From the NCBI GenBank assembly GCA_036377415.1, contig DASUYK010000005.1:1-11791 (forward strand): a stretch of 11,791 bases of DNA, written 5' to 3'. The DNA comes from DASUPK01 sp036377415. GTDB lineage: Bacteria; Actinomycetota; Thermoleophilia; Solirubrobacterales; 70-9. Shown here one piece after another: positions 6,338 to 11,791 of the stretch; within the stretch, counting starts at the first letter, position 1; each line of letters begins with the position of its first letter. The position numbers and the translations under genes are program-made. Under the pieces are notes generated by a model. The model was not told the DNA's origin, made no database searches, and saw only the letters and a program-made list of their open reading frames with translations.

Positions 6338-6919
6338 CTAGGCAGTCGCCTTGACTGCTCCGAAGCGCTCCTCGAGCAGCCCGTCCAGGTAGGCCTCCGC
6401 GCCGTCCTCGTCCTTGTCGAGCGCGTACATGAACTCGGACGCGAGGATCTTCTTCGCGCGCGTGTACATCTGCTTTTCGCCGGTGGAGAGTCCCTTCTCC
6501 CACTCGCGGATCGCGAGGTTGCGAACCACCTCGGCGAGCTCGTAGACGTCGCCTGTCTTGATCTTCTCGCGGTTGTGCTTGAAGCGGCGGTTCCAGTTCT
6601 TCGGCATCTCGGAGACCTCGTCGGTGAGTACCCCGATCACCTTCTTCACCTGCTCCTCGTCGATCACGCGACGGAGCCCGGCCCGGTGGGTGTTATCGCA
6701 GGGGACCATCACGGTCATGCTGTTGTGGAGGATGTTGATGGTCAGGTAGTCCCGCTTCTCGCCCATCAGGTTTTTGCTCTCCTTCTTCAGGACCACTCCC
6801 GCTCCGTGATGCGGGTAGACGACGTTGTCGCCGACCTCAAAGTGAATGAGGGGCGCCTCGATCTCGAGGTCGGCAACCGCCGCCTCGTCCAGTACCTCCT
6901 CTGCTGTTACCTGGGGAAT
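6338..6919 (-). CDS. carD: CarD/CdnL-family RNA polymerase-binding regulator, ATT start
   Basis: Binds the RNA polymerase beta subunit and stabilises open promoter complexes, mainly at rRNA and housekeeping promoters. In the 193-residue form the RNAP-interaction (Tudor-like) domain begins at HFEVGDNVVYPHHGAGVV (26-43). The helical C-terminal domain contains PKNWNRRFKHN (106-116), whose Trp109 matches the promoter-wedging Trp of mycobacterial CarD, then the basic GLSTGEKQMYTRAKKILASE (143-162). No ATG, GTG or TTG occurs in frame before GTG 6796, and that start would delete the first strands of the domain. The upstream frame instead starts at ATT 6919, six bases after a strong AAGGAG. Compared with the mycobacterial protein, about 25 residues precede the FEVGD strand. 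It lies 37 bases after disA and one base before the possible ispD ACG start, so it is in the same operon. Confidence 0.92.
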   Translation of the reverse strand: MPQVTAEEVLDEAAVADLEIEAPLIHFEVGDNVVYPHHGAGVVLKKESKNLMGEKRDYLTINILHNSMTVMVPCDNTHRAGLRRVIDEEQVKKVIGVLTDEVSEMPKNWNRRFKHNREKIKTGDVYELAEVVRNLAIREWEKGLSTGEKQMYTRAKKILASEFMYALDKDEDGAEAYLDGLLEERFGAVKATA

Positions 6920-6925
6920 TGGTCT

Positions 6926-6931
6926 CTCCTT
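6926..6931 (-). promoter_or_regulatory. Shine-Dalgarno that decides the carD start
   Basis: AAGGAG on the minus strand lies in the 37-base gap between disA and carD. It is the strongest Shine-Dalgarno seen in the radA-ispD run. The codon six bases downstream is ATT (6919-6917), in frame with the whole CarD domain. No standard start codon lies at a usable distance in that frame. Confidence 0.7.
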
Positions 6932-6956
6932 TCGTCGAGACGGCCAGACGGGGCCG

Positions 6957-8072
6957 TCAGCTCTGCAAGTTCCGGTCGACCAGGTCGACCTCTTGAAGTC
7001 TGCGGACGCCCTCGCGGATGTCCTTCGCGCGGGCGGTTCCGACGCCCTCCACGGCCTCGAGGTCGTCGTCGCTGGCGGCCAGGACCTCCTCCAGTCCGCC
7101 GAACTCGTGGATGATCCGCTGCACGACCAGCTTCGGCAGGCGCGGGATCCGACCGAGCAGGCGGTAGCCGCGGGGCGAGACGGGGAACTCGAGGGTGGAC
7201 ACCTTCCGGTCGTAGCCGAGCAGCTCCGCGAGGCGGCCGAAGTCGAGCAGGTCCTGATGGGGCATCCGGGCGATCGAGGCGAGGGTCATCGCGAGGTTCT
7301 CCTCGGTGTCCTCGACCGAGTAGTCGCGGATCAGCGCCGCCTTGTCCGCGGCGACGCCCACCATCGTCTCCTCGAGCTGCATCTCGATCAGCCGTCCCTC
7401 GGTGCCGAGCTCGACGATGTAGCGCTCGACCTCGACCGCCATCCGGGTGACGAGCTCGGAGCGCTGGAGGACGGAGAGGACCTCGTAGAGGACGCTGGCC
7501 CCCTCGAACTCGAGCTGGGTGAGCCGGGTCGAGACCGAGTCCAGCCGGGCGCGGTACTTGTCGAGCGTCGCGAGCCCCTGGTTCGCCTTCGCCAGAACGG
7601 CGGGAATGTCCTGGAGGATGTACTTCATCCCCCCGAGGTAGAGCGTGACGACGTCGCGCCTCTCGGAGATCGCCACGATGAGGGCGTCCGTCTGCTTCGA
7701 GACGCGCTCGGCCGTGCGGTGGCGGGTGCCGGTCTCGGCCGAGAGGATCGTCGGGTCCGGCATCAGCTGGACGTTGGCGCAGACGATCGTGGTCGCCTGC
7801 TCGTTGAGGACGATCGCGCCGTCCATCTTCGCCACCTGGTAGAGCAGCGCCGGCGTGTAGTCGATGTCGAGGTTGATCCCCCCCGAGAACAAAAAGGAGA
7901 CCTCCTCAGGGTCTCCGATCAAGATCAACCCGCCGGTTCGCGAGTGGACGATGTTGTCGATCCCCTCGCGGAGGGCGGTGCCCGGGGCGACGACGTCGAG
8001 GGCCCGCAGAAGTCGGGGGTCCTGTCGCGCCTCCAACTCCTGTAGATCGTCTCCGGGGAGGGCAGACGCCAT
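6957..8072 (-). CDS. disA: DNA-integrity scanning diadenylate cyclase (c-di-AMP synthase)
   Basis: Condenses two ATP into cyclic di-AMP, and in studied species scans DNA and pauses at branched structures. The 371-residue length is typical. The N-terminal DAC domain has the DGA motif in KMDGAIVLN (82-90) and the RHR motif in GTRHRTAERV (115-124), both essential for catalysis, so the enzyme looks active. A helical spine follows (about 160-300). The C-terminal helix-hairpin-helix DNA-binding region is around LPKLVVQRIIHEFGGLEEVL (312-331) and VEGVGTARAKDIREGVRRL (341-359). The ATG at 8072 lacks a clear Shine-Dalgarno. A TTGACA-type promoter is present upstream. radA precedes it, as in Bacillus and mycobacteria, where RadA binds DisA and reduces c-di-AMP production. 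carD follows. Confidence 0.96.
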   Translation of the reverse strand: MASALPGDDLQELEARQDPRLLRALDVVAPGTALREGIDNIVHSRTGGLILIGDPEEVSFLFSGGINLDIDYTPALLYQVAKMDGAIVLNEQATTIVCANVQLMPDPTILSAETGTRHRTAERVSKQTDALIVAISERRDVVTLYLGGMKYILQDIPAVLAKANQGLATLDKYRARLDSVSTRLTQLEFEGASVLYEVLSVLQRSELVTRMAVEVERYIVELGTEGRLIEMQLEETMVGVAADKAALIRDYSVEDTEENLAMTLASIARMPHQDLLDFGRLAELLGYDRKVSTLEFPVSPRGYRLLGRIPRLPKLVVQRIIHEFGGLEEVLAASDDDLEAVEGVGTARAKDIREGVRRLQEVDLVDRNLQS

Positions 8073-8125
8073 CGCCGATGATGAAAGCAGATAGCGAAGC
8101 AGCTTGATTTGCGGCGAAATCCGTG

Positions 8126-8152
8126 TTGATAGGTCGGGTTAAGCCTTGTCAA
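8126..8152 (-). promoter_or_regulatory. Candidate disA promoter
   Basis: The 89-base radA-disA gap contains a perfect TTGACA (8152-8147) and TATCAA (8131-8126) separated by 15 bases. Transcription would start near 8119, leaving a leader of about 47 bases. The spacer is shorter than optimal. If active, it would let disA-carD-ispD be expressed apart from radA. Confidence 0.4.
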
Positions 8153-8161
8153 GTGGGCCCG

Positions 8162-9586
8162 TCAAGCCGCTCTGGCGGGCGGGTCCTGTCGTCGGGTCGC
8201 GCTCGCGGCTCGAGGGACCTCGCCGCGATTCGCGATCCGACGCCACCCGCCCGAAAGAGCGCTCTTGACGCTTCCCACCGGCGAGAGGCCGGGGATCGCC
8301 TCGTCGGCCGGCGGTGGGCCGAGGACCCGGTCGAGGCCGAACTTGCGGGCCTCCGCGACGCGGCGATCCGCGTGTGCGACGTAGCGGATCTCTCCGGTGA
8401 GCCCGATCTCACCGAAGCACGCGAGCGGCTTCCCGTCGGTCTCCAGCGCGCGGCCTGAATGGGCGGAGGCGACCGCCAGCGCGATTGCGAGGTCGGCCCC
8501 CGGCTCGTTGACCCGCACCCCACCGGCGACGTTGACGAAGACATCGGCTGAGGAATGGGAGGTGCCCGCATGTCGGGTCAGCACGGCGAGGACGAGCGCG
8601 AGCCGGTTCCGGTCGATCCCGGTCGCCGTCCGCCGTGGCGGGACGATCTCGGTCGGGGCGACCAGCGCCTGGACCTCGACAAGCAGCGGCCGGGTCCCTT
8701 CCATCGCACAGAGGACCACCGAGCCCGGAGCCGGCCGGGCCTCGCCAACGAACCGGGCGGAGGGATCGAGCACCTCGACGAGCCCACCCTGCTTCATCTC
8801 GAAGACGCCCACCTCGCTGGTCGCCCCGAAACGGTTCTTCAGGGCGCGGAGTGTCCGGAACGTCCGCTCCCGCTCACCCTCGAAGTGAAGGACGCAGTCG
8901 ACCAGGTGCTCGAGCGCCCGCGGGCCGGCGAGCGATCCCTCCTTCGTCACGTGCCCGATCAGGATCATCGTCACGTCGAGCCGCTTCGCTGCCTCGAGCA
9001 GCGCCGTGGTCGCCTCGCGCACCGCCCCGACGCTTCCCGGCGCGGCGTCGGCGATCGCGAGGGTCTGGACCGAGTCGATCACGCAGGCCGCGGGCCGCTC
9101 GGCCTCGACCGCCGCGAGCACTGCCTCCAGCGACGGCTCGGCCAGCATCGGGACTGAGAGCGCCGCTTCCCCGAGCCGCTCCGCCCGCCGCCGCACCTGG
9201 GCGGCCGACTCCTCGCCGGAGACGTAGAGAGTCTTCTGGCCCGAGCCTGCGATGTTCGCGAGCGCCATCCCGGCCAATGTGCTCTTCCCGATTCCGGGCG
9301 CGCCCCCGAGCAGGACCAGCGAACCGGGGACCAACCCCCCGCCCAGCACGCGGTCGAGCTCCGCGATCCCGGTCCCGAGCCGGGAGGAGCGCTCGGCGCG
9401 CACCTCGCGGAGCGGGACCGGCTTCGGGGCGCTTGCCCGGCGAGCGCCGCCGCGGCGCCGCGCCGGGGCGGCGGCGCTCACCTCCCCGAGCGTGTTCCAG
9501 GCCCCGCAGCCCCCGCACTGCCCGGTCCAGGTGAGGGCGGAGTGCCCGCACTCGGAGCATCGGTATGAAGCCCCTTTCCCAGCCAC
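8162..9586 (-). CDS. radA: DNA repair protein RadA (Sms)
   Basis: A RecA-related ATPase and branch-migration helicase that processes recombination intermediates. The 474-residue protein has a C4 zinc finger (Cys10, Cys13, Cys24, Cys27, in YRCSECGH and GQCGGCGAW), Walker A GGAPGIGKST (94-103) and Walker B ACVIDSVQTL (167-176). It also has the RadA-specific KNRFG (250-254) and a Lon-protease-like C-terminal domain around DVFVNVAGGVRVNEPGADLA (348-367). All signatures are intact. The Arg/Ala-rich tail after about residue 445 is poorly conserved. The start is GTG at 9586, where the zinc finger comes immediately. No usable Shine-Dalgarno is seen, but TAGCCT lies six bases upstream, so the message may be leaderless. 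It is first in the run followed by disA, and divergent from a zinc-finger membrane protein. Confidence 0.96.
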   Translation of the reverse strand: MAGKGASYRCSECGHSALTWTGQCGGCGAWNTLGEVSAAAPARRRGGARRASAPKPVPLREVRAERSSRLGTGIAELDRVLGGGLVPGSLVLLGGAPGIGKSTLAGMALANIAGSGQKTLYVSGEESAAQVRRRAERLGEAALSVPMLAEPSLEAVLAAVEAERPAACVIDSVQTLAIADAAPGSVGAVREATTALLEAAKRLDVTMILIGHVTKEGSLAGPRALEHLVDCVLHFEGERERTFRTLRALKNRFGATSEVGVFEMKQGGLVEVLDPSARFVGEARPAPGSVVLCAMEGTRPLLVEVQALVAPTEIVPPRRTATGIDRNRLALVLAVLTRHAGTSHSSADVFVNVAGGVRVNEPGADLAIALAVASAHSGRALETDGKPLACFGEIGLTGEIRYVAHADRRVAEARKFGLDRVLGPPPADEAIPGLSPVGSVKSALSGGWRRIANRGEVPRAASATRRQDPPARAA

Positions 9587-9592
9587 TCCCTC

Positions 9593-9598
9593 AGGCTA
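9593..9598 (-). promoter_or_regulatory. Candidate leaderless -10 of radA
   Basis: TAGCCT on the minus strand sits six bases before the radA GTG. The same hexamer at the same distance occurs before the divergent gene at 9728. No -35 is recognisable. GAGGGA touches the GTG directly, too close to act as a Shine-Dalgarno. Confidence 0.5.
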
Positions 9599-9622
9599 CG
9601 GAGGGCCCCCGACGCCTCCCGC

Positions 9623-9633
9623 GCACACTGTGC
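9623..9633. repeat. Short inverted repeat between divergent genes
   Basis: GCACA-C-TGTGC is a perfect five-plus-five inverted repeat in the 141-base gap between radA and the zinc-finger membrane gene. It is about 30-40 bases upstream of the radA start. It could be a small operator, but length alone cannot exclude chance. Confidence 0.3.
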
Positions 9634-9715
9634 CGGAGTCGGCCCCACTTCAACCCTCCGCGCGGACCGAATGCCACAGTCCGATGCGTTCAGGCCAACG
9701 TGGCTCCGCCGGCGC

Positions 9716-9721
9716 TAGCCT
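9716..9721 (+). promoter_or_regulatory. Candidate leaderless -10 of the zinc-finger membrane gene
   Basis: TAGCCT on the plus strand lies six bases (CAACCG) before the ATG at 9728. It matches the radA element exactly in both hexamer and spacing, and no Shine-Dalgarno is present. Confidence 0.5.
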
Positions 9722-9727
9722 CAACCG

Positions 9728-10297
9728 ATGCCACTCAAGGTCGTTCCCGCCGGCGACGAGCGATGCGACGTCCACAACCAGCGCACGCCGCAGAAATACG
9801 TCTGCGAGTCCTGCCTGAAGGAATTCGGGATCGAATCCCCGGAGTCGGAGGCGGCGACCGTCCACCGCCCATCCCGCCGGACGCGACGGCGGCGGGCATT
9901 CCGCCGCTGGCGATCGCGGCTCGATTGGAAGGTGCTGCTTGGAGCTGCGGTCGGGGTGATCCTGGTGATCGCCGTGGTGGCTGCCGTCGGCAGCCTCGGC
10001 GGCGGCGACGGCGGCGAAACTGAAGGGAACGTGCCATCGGAGGCCGATGTCGTGGAAGGCCTCGACCTGCTCCCCAATCCCAGCGGCTCCGGCTGGATCA
10101 CCTCGGACGGCGCGTGCGCGGTCGTCTCGATCGATATCAGCGAATTGGCCCAACCGGCCCAGGAGGGGGAGGAGCTCCCTCTCGAAGCGACGAATGAAGC
10201 GGGGACGGTGGGCGCCGTCGTGATCCAGAACGACTTCTCCAGCACCCAGGCCGAGTGCGTCGGCCGCGTCGACACCGCGCTGAAGGCCGAGTTCTAG
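9728..10297 (+). CDS. Single-pass membrane protein with N-terminal zinc-finger-like motif
   Basis: A 189-residue protein of unknown function. Near the N-terminus, ERCDVHN (11-17) and YVCESCLKEFG (24-34) place Cys13, His16, Cys26 and Cys29 as a CxxH-CxxC zinc site, somewhat like a B-box half. A very basic stretch (about 47-64, rich in Arg) precedes one hydrophobic helix (about 68-88), which puts the zinc site in the cytoplasm. A Gly/Asp/Glu-rich linker (89-105) leads to an outside domain of about 80 residues. It has two cysteines, Cys130 and Cys177, that could form a disulfide. The layout resembles membrane anti-sigma or envelope-sensor proteins, but no sigma gene is nearby and the domain is not recognised, so I assign no role. 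It diverges from radA and converges, nine bases apart, on the next minus-strand gene. Confidence 0.78.
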   Translation: MPLKVVPAGDERCDVHNQRTPQKYVCESCLKEFGIESPESEAATVHRPSRRTRRRRAFRRWRSRLDWKVLLGAAVGVILVIAVVAAVGSLGGGDGGETEGNVPSEADVVEGLDLLPNPSGSGWITSDGACAVVSIDISELAQPAQEGEELPLEATNEAGTVGAVVIQNDFSSTQAECVGRVDTALKAEF

Positions 10298-10306
10298 TGC
10301 AGAGGG

Positions 10307-10747
10307 CTATCCCGGGTTGTTCGGGAAAGGTGCGCCGGCGAAGAACGCGAACCAGATCGCGAAGCCGATCAGGGAGATGATCGCCGTGGCGACGAACAGC
10401 CGCTCCACCGGATCGCTCCGGTGGTCTCCCGGCCGGTAGGGCGTGTCCCGCATGCTCCGGTTCCAGGGGTCGCGCGCGCCCCGCCTGTGACCGGACTCGC
10501 GCTCGAGCAGCCGGCCGCGGACCCAGGAGGCGATCAGGAGCAGTCCCCAGTAGCTGACGAGGATGCCGGTCCCGATGAAGGCCGCCACCGGACCGGTCAC
10601 GGCACCGGTCTTCCCGTAGAGCTGGGAGGCGAGGAAGATCCAGAGGAGGGGCACGCCGAACCCGATCAGGATCGCGCCGACGAGCGTGAACGCCGTCGAA
10701 CCCGTCCCTTGCAGGACTCTCCTGATCGTTTCAAGCACTGCGGTCAT
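10307..10747 (-). CDS. Three-helix membrane protein, unknown function
   Basis: A 146-residue protein with hydrophobic segments at about 20-42, 52-76 and 116-137. Between the second and third is a hydrophilic loop rich in Arg, Asp and Pro that contains DPWNRSMRDTPYRPG (93-107). The specific look of this loop suggests a conserved function, but I do not recognise the family. The frame stays open 48 codons further upstream, into the end of the aldo/keto reductase gene. I chose the ATG at 10747 because it lies after that gene's stop, has GGGGA seven bases upstream and begins just before the first helix. The 47-base gap makes co-transcription with the reductase likely. It ends nine bases from the convergent zinc-finger membrane gene. 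Confidence 0.72.
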   Translation of the reverse strand: MTAVLETIRRVLQGTGSTAFTLVGAILIGFGVPLLWIFLASQLYGKTGAVTGPVAAFIGTGILVSYWGLLLIASWVRGRLLERESGHRRGARDPWNRSMRDTPYRPGDHRSDPVERLFVATAIISLIGFAIWFAFFAGAPFPNNPG

Positions 10748-10794
10748 GGCGGTCCCCAGCGCGATCCCCGCGCGGTCTGCTGCCTCGACCGAGG

Positions 10795-11791
10795 TTAGCG
10801 GGCAGGCTCGGCAGCCAGGTGCCGCAAGTCGCGATCGGGGTCGATTCCCCACTCCCGCCCGAGCTCCGCCAGCTCGGGCGTGACGCCCCACCGATCGGGC
10901 CGGTCCTCGCCGGAGTGGTCCGGGGTCGCCCCCTTCAGCGTCATGCAGCCGGTGTTGTCGCCGATCGCCCTGATCTCGTCGACGTCGTCAGCGCTCAGAC
11001 GCTGCTCCGCGGGCAGGGAGGCGAGCTCAGCGCGCTTCTCCTCGATCGGGCGCGCTCCCTCTCCGATCTCCTGGATCAGCGTGGGCACGACGCACTCGAC
11101 GGCCTCGTGGGCGAGGTTCCACTGCGAGGCGAGCTCGATCGGAGTCAAATCGGCTCGCTTCGCGATCGGGCGGATCCGGTCGATCTTCTCCCGGCCCTCG
11201 GCGATCCAGCCCGTTGGCCGGAAGGCGCGGTGGTCGCCCGGCGGAAGCTCCGTCTCGGGGGTGACGTCGTCCCAGAAGATCCCCCCGAAGTCGACCACGC
11301 GGGTGATCACGCGAACGCCGTGGCGGGCCGCCGCCTCGAGGCAGAGCTCGGCCGGCCACGGCTCGAACGGGTTGAGGATCACCATCGCCCAGTCGATCCG
11401 CTCGCCGAAGCGCTCGAAGCAGCCGATCACGTCGAGCGTGAAGCCGTTCGCCGGACCGGGGGCGACGCCGATCGCATCGGCGAGCCCGGCCTCTCTCAGG
11501 GCGGACATCCCGTCCCACACCGCCTCGCTCTCGTACCCCGTCCGATCCGGGTTGTGGAGCAAGAGGAGGTCGAAGCGGTCCTGGCCGAGCCGCTCGAGGC
11601 TCCGCTCCGCCGCCATCCGGAGGTAGGAGCCGTACTGGTCCGGTGGGCGAAGCCGCCGGTCCGTGAAGCGCGGGAACCCCTTCGGGCCGTCCCGCTCCCC
11701 CTCGTAGAAGTCGTGGCCGATCGCGCCGACCAGGCTGTACCCCTCCCGCGGGATGCCGGCGAGCGCGCGGCCGAGCAGCGAGTCCGCCTCG
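10795..11791 (-). CDS. Aldo/keto reductase-like protein, partial (N-terminus off the window)
   Basis: An open frame of 331 codons from the right edge to TAA. The ATG at 11616 is internal, because the frame continues upstream with conserved-looking sequence (DSLLGRALAGIPREGYSLVG). The AKR fold is shown by LGRAL, RMAAERSLERLGQDRFDLLLLHNPD, WDGMSALREAGLADAIGVAPG and, late in the barrel, ELASQWNLAHEAVECVVPTL (position of the cofactor-binding strands). The LLLLHNPD segment retains the catalytic-region His. However, the strand that usually carries the catalytic Lys (TK in most AKRs) reads YSLVGAIGH, with Ala in its place. The Asp/Tyr pair would lie beyond the window edge. It could be a reductase of altered mechanism or a non-enzymatic family member. 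The downstream membrane gene is probably in the same operon. Confidence 0.82.
   Translation of the reverse strand, partial: EADSLLGRALAGIPREGYSLVGAIGHDFYEGERDGPKGFPRFTDRRLRPPDQYGSYLRMAAERSLERLGQDRFDLLLLHNPDRTGYESEAVWDGMSALREAGLADAIGVAPGPANGFTLDVIGCFERFGERIDWAMVILNPFEPWPAELCLEAAARHGVRVITRVVDFGGIFWDDVTPETELPPGDHRAFRPTGWIAEGREKIDRIRPIAKRADLTPIELASQWNLAHEAVECVVPTLIQEIGEGARPIEEKRAELASLPAEQRLSADDVDEIRAIGDNTGCMTLKGATPDHSGEDRPDRWGVTPELAELGREWGIDPDRDLRHLAAEPAR

Noticed and set aside
6846..8045. 399-residue plus-strand ORF
   Set aside because: Antisense of disA, which has intact DGA and RHR motifs.
8635..9534. 299-residue plus-strand ORF rich in Arg/Pro/Ala
   Set aside because: Antisense of radA; composition is typical of a shadow frame.
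9650..10275. Two minus-strand ORFs over the zinc-finger membrane gene
   Set aside because: The plus-strand product has a zinc site, a membrane helix and a promoter-like element. The minus-strand frames have none.
10748..10891. 48-codon upstream extension of the three-helix membrane protein
   Set aside because: It overlaps the end of the reductase gene, is Arg/Gly/Ala low-complexity, and a good ATG lies just after the reductase stop.
1..11791. tRNA, rRNA, CRISPR, insertion sequence, prophage or attachment sites
   Set aside because: Read on both strands, I saw no cloverleaf, regular repeat-spacer array, transposase or integrase motif, or long terminal repeats.

Overview
The window is 11.8 kb of GC-rich chromosomal DNA, tightly packed with genes. 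It has no RNA gene, insertion sequence, CRISPR array or other sign of transfer. Three things suggest a deep-branching actinobacterium, most likely Thermoleophilia/Solirubrobacterales: the adjacent radA, disA, carD and ispD genes, the several leaderless-type starts, and a small secreted protein with a Lys/Cys-rich tail. The lineage is inferred, since no marker gene is present.

Left part (1-2891): a minus-strand pair encodes an AMP-forming acyl-CoA ligase followed by a long coiled-coil protein that runs off the left edge. A short secreted Lys-rich protein diverges from the ligase.

Middle (2930-5654): a minus-strand PHP-domain phosphoesterase is translationally coupled to ispF. Eighteen bases away a DUF389 membrane protein is read in the opposite direction, and a 49-residue membrane ORF follows it. 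That ORF converges on a 44-residue zinc-ribbon gene. Neither tiny gene would be found with an ordinary length cutoff.

Core (5520-9586, all minus strand): radA, disA, carD, ispD and the zinc-ribbon gene lie in transcription order. They join DNA repair (RadA), c-di-AMP synthesis and DNA scanning (DisA), an RNA polymerase-binding regulator (CarD) and isoprenoid precursor synthesis (IspD, with IspF nearby). carD appears to begin at ATT behind a strong Shine-Dalgarno. ispD also lacks a normal start before its first conserved strand.

Right part (9728-11791): a single-pass membrane protein with an N-terminal zinc-finger-like motif diverges from radA. It converges on a minus-strand pair made of an aldo/keto reductase-like protein, cut by the window end, and a three-helix membrane protein.

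Several genes start 6-8 bases after a TANNNT hexamer with no Shine-Dalgarno. This suggests leaderless transcripts are common here. I found no clearly new multi-gene system. The points most worth checking are the carD and ispD starts, the symmetric divergent promoter at 4278-4297, and the two unannotated micro-genes.
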